NCBI GenBank assembly: GCA_900557695.1
Contig: USTP01000024.1
Span: 1-11,377 of the forward strand
Direction: 5' to 3'
From: an uncultured Thermoanaerobacterales bacterium
GTDB taxonomy: Bacteria; Bacillota; Clostridia; Christensenellales; UBA1242
Length of the DNA stretch: 11,377 nt
The translations under genes and the position numbers were made by a program. The notes beneath the pieces were generated by a model. That model searched no databases and was not told the origin of the DNA. It saw nothing but the letters and a program-made list of their open reading frames with translations. Shown here one piece after another: positions 5,787 through 11,377 of this stretch (its first letter is position 1; each line of letters opens with the position of its first letter).

Positions 5787-7007
5787 GTGAGCGAAGAAAT
5801 TTACAACTTATCAAATGAAGAAATAGAGGAACTAAAGAAGCGTTATCTTATTCCAATTGGAACAAAAGAAAGCTATAAGGAAGATATAGATACTATAATT
5901 CAGATGCGCGAAAAGATAAGAAATATTGTTTTAAGTTTTCTTCAAGGTTCAAGAAACGGTGACGCCAAATTTATTACAAAAGGGATAGATCGGGTTTTTG
6001 AACTGGCGTATAAATTAGAGGGATACATGAAAAGTAGCCAACCAAGCAATGTTGTAAGAAGAATGCGTTTTGTTCGAAACATTGAAGAAGAGTTTAAAGA
6101 TGCTTTAAAGCTCTGCGAAAAATCAAATGCCCAGGAGGCTGAAGCAATTTTTGAAACGGTGAAAGATGTTTCGGAATTTTTGCAGCTTGTTGCAAGCAAT
6201 GCATTACTTGAGGATGGATTGCTTGAAGACCTAGAAAATCAAAATGCAGAGCTTTGTGCAGAGTTTTTAAAACAAGATTTAAAGCGCAATATTCTTAACT
6301 TTGTGGACGCTGATAATATTGGTTATGTTGATGCATATTATGTTTTGGCGCACTGCTTAAACCAGGCTGCAGTTAGGTCGAAAGAGTATAACGAGTTTTA
6401 TAATGAGAATTGTGAAAATTGCCATGTGGATGACTGTATGCTTCATCATTGTGCTATTTTTGAAACTATAAATAGAAAGGGCGATGTAATGCTTGCATAT
6501 CAAAGACTTGCAGAAAAGTTTATTGCACGCCTTAGGGATGATAAAGTTTTTTCAAGTGATTCGGTTGATAGTAACCTTAGGGTTATAACAAATGAAAAAG
6601 TAAAAAGCGTGAGTAGGGAAATATTGACAGATTCCTATCCAGCGTATAAGGCTAAAAGAAAAAACCCACTTATAGATTTGGGCGAGATTAAAAATAAATA
6701 TATAGATGAAACAAAGGTTAAAGTTTATTTAACAAAATCTTTGAGTTTAGGAAAAGGAATAGACTATAATAACCTTGATGATGTGTTAATTTATCTTTTA
6801 CTAACAGACTTTGATTATTCTAAAGCAACTGCAAAAAACGAGCATGAAAAGTTTACTAAGGCTTATCAACGATTGCAAATGGAATTGAAAAAAGGTGTTA
6901 AGAAAGGCGTTGATTATTTAAACATCAATGATTTGGTTGACAAATATTATGAAAATGGTGCATCATTTGAAAGCAATGAAAGTTCGGATGAACCAGGAGG
7001 AGATTAG
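5787..7007 (+). CDS. Unrecognised 406-aa protein with Cys/His cluster, between dnaX and ebfC
   Basis: I do not recognise this protein. It starts at a GTG with AAAGGAG 7 nt upstream (5773-5779) and ends 3 nt before ebfC, so it is a genuine member of the operon. It is hydrophilic and mostly helical, with no signal peptide or membrane segment. Residues 209-222 form a compact cluster, C209-X2-C212-H213-X3-D-C217-X2-HH-C222, which looks like a zinc- or iron-sulfur-binding knuckle. The N-terminal 160 residues are acidic and helix-rich, and the segment 355-385 (YQRLQMELKKGVKKGVDYL) is basic. The tail is acidic (SSDEPGGD). dnaX is normally followed directly by ebfC and recR, so an inserted gene suggests a replication- or repair-related partner; that is inference from position only. 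Confidence 0.88.
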   Translation: MSEEIYNLSNEEIEELKKRYLIPIGTKESYKEDIDTIIQMREKIRNIVLSFLQGSRNGDAKFITKGIDRVFELAYKLEGYMKSSQPSNVVRRMRFVRNIEEEFKDALKLCEKSNAQEAEAIFETVKDVSEFLQLVASNALLEDGLLEDLENQNAELCAEFLKQDLKRNILNFVDADNIGYVDAYYVLAHCLNQAAVRSKEYNEFYNENCENCHVDDCMLHHCAIFETINRKGDVMLAYQRLAEKFIARLRDDKVFSSDSVDSNLRVITNEKVKSVSREILTDSYPAYKAKRKNPLIDLGEIKNKYIDETKVKVYLTKSLSLGKGIDYNNLDDVLIYLLLTDFDYSKATAKNEHEKFTKAYQRLQMELKKGVKKGVDYLNINDLVDKYYENGASFESNESSDEPGGD

Positions 7008-7010
7008 TTA

Positions 7011-7334
7011 ATGGCAAAGTTTGGTGGTTTTGGTGGTGGAGCAAATAATATGCAAGCTCTTATGCGTCAGGCTCAAAAGATGCAGGAGGAGGCATTGAAG
7101 GCTCAGCAAGAAGTAGACGAAAGTGAGGTTGAGGGCACTGCTGGTGGCGGAATGGTTAAAGTTGTTGTAACAGGTAATAAAAAACCTGTTAGCATCACTA
7201 TTGATAAAAGCGTTGTAGACCCAGATGATGTTGAAATGCTTGAGGACCTTGTTCTTGCAGCATTTAACGATGCTACAGATAAAGCTGACGAATTAAGAAA
7301 TGAAAAAATGGGTAGATTCGGGGGCTTAATGTAG
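7011..7334 (+). CDS. ebfC: YbaB/EbfC family nucleoid-associated DNA-binding protein
   Basis: This 107-aa protein has the family layout: a Gly/Phe-rich N-terminus (GGFGGGANN), a long amphipathic helix (MQALMRQAQKMQEEALKAQQ, 14-33), a beta-sheet core with GGGMVKVVVTGNKKPVSITID (46-66), and a C-terminal helix ending in GRFGGLM. Family members form tweezer-like dimers that coat DNA, and in other bacteria affect nucleoid structure and recombination. AGGAGGAG at 6995-7002 overlaps the end of the upstream gene and sits 8 nt before the ATG. The gene lies directly before recR, the standard pairing. Confidence 0.95.
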   Translation: MAKFGGFGGGANNMQALMRQAQKMQEEALKAQQEVDESEVEGTAGGGMVKVVVTGNKKPVSITIDKSVVDPDDVEMLEDLVLAAFNDATDKADELRNEKMGRFGGLM

Positions 7335-7335
7335 A

Positions 7336-7932
7336 GTGGATACCACTAAGTTAGACAGTTTAGAGAAGCTAACTAACGAGTTTAGTAAGTTGCCTGGCGT
7401 TGGTAAAAAAACGGCAGGAAGATACGCCTATTTTATTGTTACGGGTTCAAAAGAGGAGGCCGAGGCTTTTGCAAGTGCAATTATTGAAGCAAAAGAGAAA
7501 ATAAAATTTTGCTCTAATTGTGGAAATTTTGCAGATAGTGAACTTTGTAATATTTGCAAAACAAGAACAGAAGAAACAATATGTGTAGTTAAAGAGCCAA
7601 AAGATGTTTTGGCAATAGAAAAGGCGCATAGTTACGAAGGTTCTTATCATGTGCTTCACGGGACAATTAACCCACTGGCTAATGTTGCACCTAAGGATAT
7701 TAACATAGCTAAACTTATTGAAAGGGTTTCAAAGGGGGGCACAAAAGAGGTTATTCTTGCAACTTCCCCAGATGTTGAGGGTGAGGCAACTGCAATGTAT
7801 ATAGCTTCCCTTATCAAGCCATATGGCGTTAAAGTGTCAAGGCTTGCCCAAGGTTTAGCTGCAGGAACGCAACTTGAATTTGCCGATGAGGTAACGGTGG
7901 CTAGGGCTATTAGGGACCGTAAACCCCTCTAG
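7336..7932 (+). CDS. recR: Recombination mediator protein RecR
   Basis: This 198-aa protein has the usual RecR length and domains: helix-hairpin-helix LPGVGKKTA (19-27), a four-Cys zinc finger C59-X2-C62-X8-C71-X2-C74, and a Toprim domain from about 81 (CVVKEPKDVLAIE, HGTINPLANVAPKDI, LATSPDVEGEAT). RecR works with RecO and RecF to load RecA on gapped DNA. The GTG start at 7336 overlaps closely with the ebfC stop (1 nt gap). Its only upstream purine run is GGGGG at 7320-7324, a weak and distant site, so translation probably depends on coupling to ebfC. It is the last gene of the operon; the repeat array starts immediately after its stop codon. Confidence 0.96.
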   Translation: MDTTKLDSLEKLTNEFSKLPGVGKKTAGRYAYFIVTGSKEEAEAFASAIIEAKEKIKFCSNCGNFADSELCNICKTRTEETICVVKEPKDVLAIEKAHSYEGSYHVLHGTINPLANVAPKDINIAKLIERVSKGGTKEVILATSPDVEGEATAMYIASLIKPYGVKVSRLAQGLAAGTQLEFADEVTVARAIRDRKPL

Positions 7933-7933
7933 T

Positions 7934-8063
7934 TTTTTTCGGGCTTATTTCACGGCTCTAAGTGCAGAAACTGCGAAAACCTTGGTAAGTCATTTATGAA
8001 AATAAACTCCTTGCCAAGTTTTTCTTGTTTCTTTCTTATAGCAGCAAACTAAGCCCGAAAAAA
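7934..8063. repeat. 130-bp element with 14-bp perfect terminal inverted repeats
   Basis: TTTTTTCGGGCTTA (7934-7947) and TAAGCCCGAAAAAA (8050-8063) are perfect inverted repeats that bound the first copy of the tandem repeat, starting 1 nt after the recR stop. Nested inside them, GCTCTAAG (7955-7962) pairs with CTTATAGC (8035-8042) with one mismatch, and an inner long hairpin lies at 7975-8024. The nesting suggests a folded RNA or a small palindromic mobile repeat (MITE-like). There is no coding frame and no obvious target-site duplication. Confidence 0.75.
7975..8024 (+). terminator. Long hairpin with U-rich tail in repeat copy 1, possible recR operon terminator
   Basis: GAAAAC-CTTGGTAAG pairs with CTTGCCAAG-TTTTTC (one mismatch, one G-T pair). 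A 3x3 internal loop is followed by TTTAT-GAAA-ATAAA with a GAAA tetraloop. The 3' side runs into a pyrimidine stretch (TTTTTCTTGTTTCTTTCTT). This is the first terminator-like structure after recR, but the U tract is interrupted and the stem is AT-rich at the base, so efficiency is uncertain. Confidence 0.5.
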
Positions 8064-8105
8064 GTATAGGCCAGCTTATTTCACGGCTCTAAGTATAGAA
8101 ACTGC

Positions 8106-8155
8106 GAAAACCTTGGTAAGTCATTTATGAAAATAAACTCCTTGCCAAGCTTTTC
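8106..8155 (+). terminator. Second copy of the repeat hairpin
   Basis: This is the same hairpin as in copy 1, shifted by 131 bp. The only change is a T to C directly after CCAAG, at a position that is unpaired in both copies, so the stem is preserved. Two such hairpins in tandem would reinforce termination of the recR transcript if they act that way. Confidence 0.45.
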
Positions 8156-8247
8156 TTGTTTCTTTCTTATAGCAGCAAACTAAGCCCGAAAAAAGCTGAG
8201 GTGTAGCATATTTTACGGCTCTAAGTGCAGAAACTGCGAAAACCTTG

Positions 8248-8354
8248 AAATCCTATTTAAAATAAAAAAATTAAAGGCATGGCTTTAGTTGTTTTTGAGT
8301 GCATAGTTATTGAAAAATTATTATAATTTGTGTAAATTTTGAAGGAAAGGCAAA
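8248..8354. other. AT-rich leader region before the SDR-like gene
   Basis: After the repeat array breaks off, about 107 bp of A/T-rich sequence follow with no gene. A TATAAT at 8322-8327 could be a -10 box. The only -35-like hexamer, TTGAGT (8295-8300), is 21 bp away, which is too far for a standard promoter. I therefore see a likely but unproven promoter for the next gene here and nothing else. Confidence 0.4.
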
Positions 8355-9359
8355 ATGGATAAGATAGAAAAAGTGTTTATAGCTGGAGGAACAGGATTTT
8401 TAGGGTATCCTGTTGCAAAACTTTTTTTAGATAGGGGAGCGAAGGTTGATACCATAGCACTTGAAAATGAGCTTCCTAATTTAGACTTTATGGACAAAAG
8501 AATAAACCTTTCATTTGGGAATTTGTTTGAGATGAAAGATGAAGAAATTGCAAAATTGTTTGCTGGCAAAGGTTATGACGCTTTCGTTTATGCGCTTGGA
8601 CCAGACGATAGAGTAACGCCTAAGGCGCCCGCCTATGAATATTTTCACGAGTTTTTGGTTGAAAAGTGTTATAACGCTATAAAACTTGCAAAAAATGCAG
8701 GAGTTAAAAAGGTTGCAATTCTTGGCTCATACTTTGCTTATTTCAACAAACAATTAAATGGTAAACTAGAGAAATATCATCCATATATTCGTGCAAGGGT
8801 AGAGCAGGAAGAAAGGTGTTTGTCGCTTGCAGATGATAATTTTACTGTTTGTATACTTGAGCTTCCCTACATCTTTGGAGTGGGAGAAAATAGAAAGCCT
8901 ATTTGGAAAGATAGCTTCTTAAAATACTTTGATGGTTATAAAAAGGTATTTTTCCCCAAGGGTGGTGGAACTGCGATAATAGAACGAGGCGGAGTTGCCG
9001 AAGCTGTTTATGCTTGTTTAGCACTAGGTAAAACTGGAACTTTTCCTATAGCGTCTGATAATATTAGCTATAAAGAGATGCTGGAAATTATGCTAAAGTC
9101 TTTGAATGACAATCGCAAAATAGTTGAGCTTCCTGCGTTTTTATGCGCTTTAGGCTCAAAAGGCTTGGTTAAAAAACATAAAAGAGAGGGAAAAGAAGCA
9201 GGGCTATATTATCCAAAACTTATGAATGGGGTTTTAAATAAGAAATTTTACATTGATGTAGAAAAGTGCAAAAATAACCTTAATTTTAACGAATTTGGCT
9301 TTAATTGTGGTGAAAATGCAAGAGAAGCTATTAAAACAACAATGAAAAGTTTGGCATAA
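8355..9359 (+). CDS. NAD(P)-dependent epimerase/dehydratase-like protein (extended SDR, altered active site)
   Basis: This 334-aa protein has a Rossmann fold with GGTGFLG (11-17) after a first beta strand, the dinucleotide signature of extended short-chain dehydrogenases. Further SDR-like landmarks are a strand ending in VAILGS (120-125), LELPYIFGVGENR (168-180) and a C-terminal substrate-binding part. The catalytic YxxxK is not intact: the expected place reads Y144-IRA-R148, with Arg for Lys, and no other YxxxK fits. This suggests atypical chemistry or an NmrA-like binding role. Its substrate cannot be named. GAAGGAAAGG (8341-8350) precedes the ATG by 4 nt. It stands after the repeat array and is probably a separate transcript. 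Confidence 0.85.
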   Translation: MDKIEKVFIAGGTGFLGYPVAKLFLDRGAKVDTIALENELPNLDFMDKRINLSFGNLFEMKDEEIAKLFAGKGYDAFVYALGPDDRVTPKAPAYEYFHEFLVEKCYNAIKLAKNAGVKKVAILGSYFAYFNKQLNGKLEKYHPYIRARVEQEERCLSLADDNFTVCILELPYIFGVGENRKPIWKDSFLKYFDGYKKVFFPKGGGTAIIERGGVAEAVYACLALGKTGTFPIASDNISYKEMLEIMLKSLNDNRKIVELPAFLCALGSKGLVKKHKREGKEAGLYYPKLMNGVLNKKFYIDVEKCKNNLNFNEFGFNCGENAREAIKTTMKSLA

Positions 9360-9387
9360 TAAGAAAAACTAGTTAAATACTATATGT

Positions 9388-9591
9388 ATGTCGTATTATA
9401 ATTATCATGCAATGGTAAAAAAACTTATAAAAGATGGCGAACTTATAGATTATAAAATTTGTAGCAGTTATAATAATATTTCTCCTGCGTTAGTTTTATA
9501 TTTTAAATCACATAAACCAATGCCTATAAGAGATTATAGATGGCAAGAATATTTCGATTTAATAGATAAATACTATGTCAATAAAAAATAA
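9388..9591 (+). CDS. Small conserved-looking 67-aa protein
   Basis: The frame is rich in Tyr (10 of 67) and reads YYNYHAMVKKLIKDGELIDY, then ISPALVLYFKSHKPMPIRDY, then RWQEYFDLIDKYY. From memory it resembles a small Bacillota family that databases sometimes label thermostable hemolysin delta-VPH. That label rests on an old annotation and should not be taken as function. No membrane segment or signal peptide is present. No Shine-Dalgarno precedes the ATG at 9388, and an alternative ATG at 9412 is no better, so the start is uncertain. It follows the SDR-like gene by 28 nt and may be co-transcribed with it. Confidence 0.68.
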   Translation: MSYYNYHAMVKKLIKDGELIDYKICSSYNNISPALVLYFKSHKPMPIRDYRWQEYFDLIDKYYVNKK

Positions 9592-9640
9592 GAGTATAAA
9601 ACTTGGTTAAAAAGATATAATTAGTTTTGAGGTGAAAAGA

Positions 9641-10057
9641 ATGAAAAAAATTATATCTTTTATAATCACATTATCTGTAATTTTAAGTGCGGGGCTTTTT
9701 ATTGGTTGTGCAAAAACTAGCGTAGATATAGAGGGCTTTCGCTTTACTTATGAGAAAAATTCGGCACAAAAAATAACCTCTGAAAATCAAGAGTTTATCA
9801 CATTAAAGCTAAATGTGAAAAATACTACGAGTGAAGTTAAAAATATTATTAGCGATGATTTTGTGTTAAAACAAGGGGATAATATAGTTAGCGATGAAGT
9901 TTTCTTTGGCAACAATATTATTGACCAAATGGACAATGAGTCGTTAGAGGCTATGGATGATGAAGATATGGTTATACATATAAAAACAATCTCTAATATT
10001 GGGGGCGAATACCAATTATATTATAGAGATAGTAAACTTTTGAATTTTAAACTGTAG
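9641..10057 (+). CDS. Small secreted lipoprotein with DUF4352-like domain
   Basis: The N-terminus KKIISFIITLSVILSAGLFIGC is a lipoprotein signal peptide. C23 is the lipid-attachment site, and the lipobox is slightly atypical, with Phe at -3 (FIGC). The mature part of about 115 residues is beta-rich, with ITLKLNVKNTTSEVKNI (about 53-69) and FVLKQGDNIVSDEVFF (about 72-87). This resembles the immunoglobulin-like DUF4352 fold common in Gram-positive surface lipoproteins; that is a pattern judgement. The ATG at 9641 is chosen over the in-frame GTG at 9632 because GAGGTG (9629-9634), the ribosome binding site, overlaps that GTG. A TATAAT at 9616-9621 might be a -10 box, but no -35 box is evident. 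Confidence 0.85.
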   Translation: MKKIISFIITLSVILSAGLFIGCAKTSVDIEGFRFTYEKNSAQKITSENQEFITLKLNVKNTTSEVKNIISDDFVLKQGDNIVSDEVFFGNNIIDQMDNESLEAMDDEDMVIHIKTISNIGGEYQLYYRDSKLLNFKL

Positions 10058-10072
10058 AAAAAAGGACAAAAT

Positions 10073-10381
10073 ATGGATAATTTTTACAAACTTGTTTACG
10101 ATCATGTTAAACTAATCCCCATGGGCAAGGTTGTAACCTATGGGGAGATTGCTCGCGCGTGCGGTAACCCTAGAGCGAGCAGGGTAGTTGGATATGCGCT
10201 TCATCGTAACCCAGAACCGCAAACTATTCCTTGCCATAGAGTAGTTAATAGGGATGGTAAACTTGCAGACAGTTTTGCCTTTGGCGGGGCCAATGTTCAA
10301 AAGAAATTGCTGCAAAATGAAGGCGTTAAAGTGACCAAAAACAAGGTAGATCTATCAATTTATGGCTTTTATTTCTGGTAA
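10073..10381 (+). CDS. Short MGMT-family protein (O6-alkylguanine-DNA alkyltransferase-like)
   Basis: This 102-aa protein is the C-terminal DNA-binding/active-site domain of O6-methylguanine-DNA methyltransferase on its own. GKVVTYGEIARACGNPRASR (18-37) includes the helix-turn-helix, ASRVVGYALHRNP (35-47) includes the Arg that flips the damaged base, and IPCHRVV (52-58) holds the acceptor cysteine C54. Alkyltransferase-like proteins of this length usually replace the Cys with Trp or Ala, but here it is intact, so alkyl transfer is possible. The N-terminal domain of classic Ogt/Ada-C is missing, with no sign of truncation: AAAGGA (10061-10066) lies 6 nt before the ATG. It ends just before a terminator. 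Confidence 0.92.
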   Translation: MDNFYKLVYDHVKLIPMGKVVTYGEIARACGNPRASRVVGYALHRNPEPQTIPCHRVVNRDGKLADSFAFGGANVQKKLLQNEGVKVTKNKVDLSIYGFYFW

Positions 10382-10390
10382 AACCATAAT

Positions 10391-10420
10391 AAAAAACCAC
10401 CTATTTAAGGTGGTTTTTTT
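10391..10420. terminator. Bidirectional intrinsic terminator between convergent genes
   Basis: AAAAAACCACCT (10391-10402) pairs with AGGTGGTTTTTT (10408-10419) across a 5-nt loop. T runs lie on the 3' side in both directions. It serves the MGMT-family gene on the plus strand and the DegV-family gene on the minus strand, whose TAA stop (10419-10421) overlaps the stem. Confidence 0.95.
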
Positions 10421-11291
10421 AATATTTATATCTTGCTAATGCTATTGCAAGAGAACCAGGCCCAATGTGGCATGAAACGCTTAAGGATAAAGGGTCTACT
10501 CCGAGAATTTCCATGTTTGGAAATTCCTGCATAATTTCTTCTTTAAACTTGTTTGCAGCCTCATAGTTGTCTGTATATGCAACGGATAGGGCAAGTTTAC
10601 CTTCTTTTGATAGGTCTGAAAAACGCTCTTCAATGTCTTTTTTAATTGCTGCTATCATACGATGCTTTGCTTGGTTCATATTCATAACCTTCGCGAATGC
10701 GTCTAGCTTTTCTCCATGAATCTGAAGAATTGGTTTTATTTTTAGAAGTGTTGCAATCGCTGCTGCGGCAGGTGTTACCCTTCCACCACGTTTAAGATAT
10801 TTTAGCGTTTCTACCGTTATGTAGATGCTAGAGTCCATCTTGCTTGCTTCAAGGTAGTCTTTAATTTCCTTTGCTGTTTTACCTTGCTTTATTAAATCTA
10901 ATGCTTCATAAACGCTTGCTTTTTGCGTTACAGAAATTCGTTGGTTGTTTACAACAAAAACCTTGCCCTTGAAGTTTGCCTCTTCGGCAAATCTAGTGCT
11001 AGATGCACAAGATTCACTTAGCCCACTAGACATTGGTATATGAATTATATAGTCGTAATCTTTTAAAACTTTTTCCCATAGTTCAGTTACTTCACCATAC
11101 GATGGTTGAGATGTTGAAATTTTAACATCGCTTTTTAGTTTTTCATAAAACTCTTCTTGAGTTAAATTTATGTCTTCATAATAGTCGCTGCCATCAATTA
11201 TAAAAGGCATTGGCAAAACAAAAAGATTGCCCTTAGCTTCTTTTTGCGTTATTCCTGAATTACTATCTGTTACAACTGCAATTTTTTCCAT
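10419..11291 (-). CDS. DegV family protein (fatty-acid-binding, FakB-like)
   Basis: This 290-aa protein has the family motifs in order: VTDSNS (7-12), STSQPS (59-64), PMSSGLS (86-92), LKYLKRGGRV (163-172), KPIL (186-189) and a C-terminal HIGPG. In FakB proteins the TSQPS segment binds the fatty-acid carboxylate, and the protein presents the fatty acid to the kinase FakA for phospholipid synthesis. No fakA is in the window, so the partner is inferred from the family. The ATG at 11291 is chosen over the ATG at 11303 because AGGAG (11296-11300) lies between them and starts like MEKIAVVTDS are typical. The gene has its own promoter and ends in the shared terminator. Confidence 0.94.
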   Translation of the reverse strand: MEKIAVVTDSNSGITQKEAKGNLFVLPMPFIIDGSDYYEDINLTQEEFYEKLKSDVKISTSQPSYGEVTELWEKVLKDYDYIIHIPMSSGLSESCASSTRFAEEANFKGKVFVVNNQRISVTQKASVYEALDLIKQGKTAKEIKDYLEASKMDSSIYITVETLKYLKRGGRVTPAAAAIATLLKIKPILQIHGEKLDAFAKVMNMNQAKHRMIAAIKKDIEERFSDLSKEGKLALSVAYTDNYEAANKFKEEIMQEFPNMEILGVDPLSLSVSCHIGPGSLAIALARYKY

Positions 11292-11310
11292 AATACTCCT
11301 CATAAGAATT

Positions 11311-11324
11311 TCAACAAGTGTTGA
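11311..11324. promoter_or_regulatory. Inverted repeat in the degV-family leader
   Basis: TCAACA (11311-11316) and TGTTGA (11319-11324) form 6-bp arms around 2 bp, between the predicted transcription start near 11336 and the ribosome binding site. It could be an operator or a short mRNA hairpin. The half-site TGTTGA also occurs in the palindrome at 760-776, but with the arms in the opposite order. The sequence is short enough to be chance. Confidence 0.3.
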
Positions 11325-11342
11325 TTTTTATTTACGACTTAT

Positions 11343-11371
11343 ATTATAATAGTGTTGCTATTTTTAAGCAA
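11343..11371 (-). promoter_or_regulatory. Promoter of the DegV-family gene
   Basis: On the minus strand, TTGCTT (11366-11371) and TATAAT (11343-11348) have a 17-bp spacer. The -10 box is perfect and the -35 box has two mismatches. The start is expected near 11336, with a leader of about 45 nt. Confidence 0.75.
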
Positions 11372-11377
11372 TTATAT

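Larger units (their letters stand above)
7943..8247. repeat. Tandem repeat array, 2.3 copies, about 131-bp period
   Basis: Copy 1 spans 7943-8063 and copy 2 spans 8074-8194, with 118 of 121 positions identical and all three differences transitions. Copy 3 spans 8206-8247 and is a partial copy of 42 bp with two differences. It breaks off after AAAACCTTG, with only faint similarity beyond. The copies are separated by unrelated linkers of 10 and 11 bp. Only copy 1 has the full left terminal repeat; copies 2 and 3 start at GCTTA or GCATA. The array fills most of the 421-bp gap between recR and the next gene. It is not CRISPR-like because the units are long and no unique spacers of constant size separate them. 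Confidence 0.95.

Noticed and set aside
7960..7995. Short minus-strand peptide MTYQGFRSFCT within each repeat, with AAGGAG upstream
   Set aside because: The AAGGAG is 13 nt from the ATG, the frame has only 11 codons, and the bases are explained by the hairpin stem. Copy 2 changes Cys to Tyr, showing no coding constraint.
7943..8247. CRISPR array
   Set aside because: Units are 121 bp with 10-11 bp linkers, there are only 2.3 copies, and no cas genes are present; this is a tandem repeat.
9632..9640. GTG at 9632 as the lipoprotein start
   Set aside because: That GTG is part of the GAGGTG ribosome binding site of the ATG at 9641, which also gives a normal signal peptide.
11292..11303. Upstream ATG at 11303 as the DegV-family start
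   Set aside because: The AGGAG site lies between the two ATGs and serves the one at 11291; nothing resembling a ribosome binding site precedes 11303.

Overview
The window is A+T-rich, densely coded bacterial DNA that looks like a low-GC Gram-positive (Bacillota, most likely a Clostridia-type gut or anaerobe lineage). Supporting signs are strong AGGAG-type ribosome binding sites, GTG and TTG starts, TTGACA/TATAAT promoters, Mini-ribonuclease III, a SigH-like sigma factor next to rlmB, an ABC-F protein, a DegV fatty-acid-binding protein and a short lipoprotein. The first 46 bases are not genomic: they match the end of an Illumina P7/i7/Nextera transposase adapter, so genomic sequence begins at 47 and the left edge is a contig end.

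Region 1 (47-871) is a small peptide-maturation locus on the minus strand. A 34-residue peptide gene with a Cys-rich C-terminus (CHC...C) has its own strong promoter and ribosome binding site. It is followed by a 12-bp hairpin and then the 5' part of a radical SAM maturase (CX3CX2C), cut off at the contig end. This is the layout of a RiPP (ribosomally made, post-translationally modified peptide) cluster of the sactipeptide/ranthipeptide kind. A perfect 17-bp palindrome sits at the predicted transcription start. A second consensus promoter fires in the opposite direction into an ABC-F ATPase (872-2419), which ends in a clear intrinsic terminator.

Region 2 (2516-7932) is a tightly packed seven-gene plus-strand operon, with gaps of 1-4 nt: mrnC, rlmB, a SigH-like sigma factor, dnaX, an unrecognised 406-aa protein with a Cys/His cluster, ebfC (ybaB) and recR. 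It combines rRNA maturation and modification, transcription initiation, the replicative clamp loader and recombinational repair. The unknown gene sits between dnaX and ebfC, which are normally neighbours.

Region 3 (7933-8354) is a gene-free stretch holding 2.3 tandem copies of a 131-bp repeat. The unit has nested inverted repeats and a long internal hairpin. Together with the RiPP locus it is the most unusual part of the window.

Region 4 (8355-10381) carries short plus-strand genes: an extended-SDR-like protein with an altered active site, a 67-aa conserved-looking small protein, a small lipoprotein and a short MGMT-family protein with its active-site Cys. A bidirectional terminator separates these from a convergent DegV-family gene on the minus strand (10419-11291), whose promoter lies at the right edge of the window.
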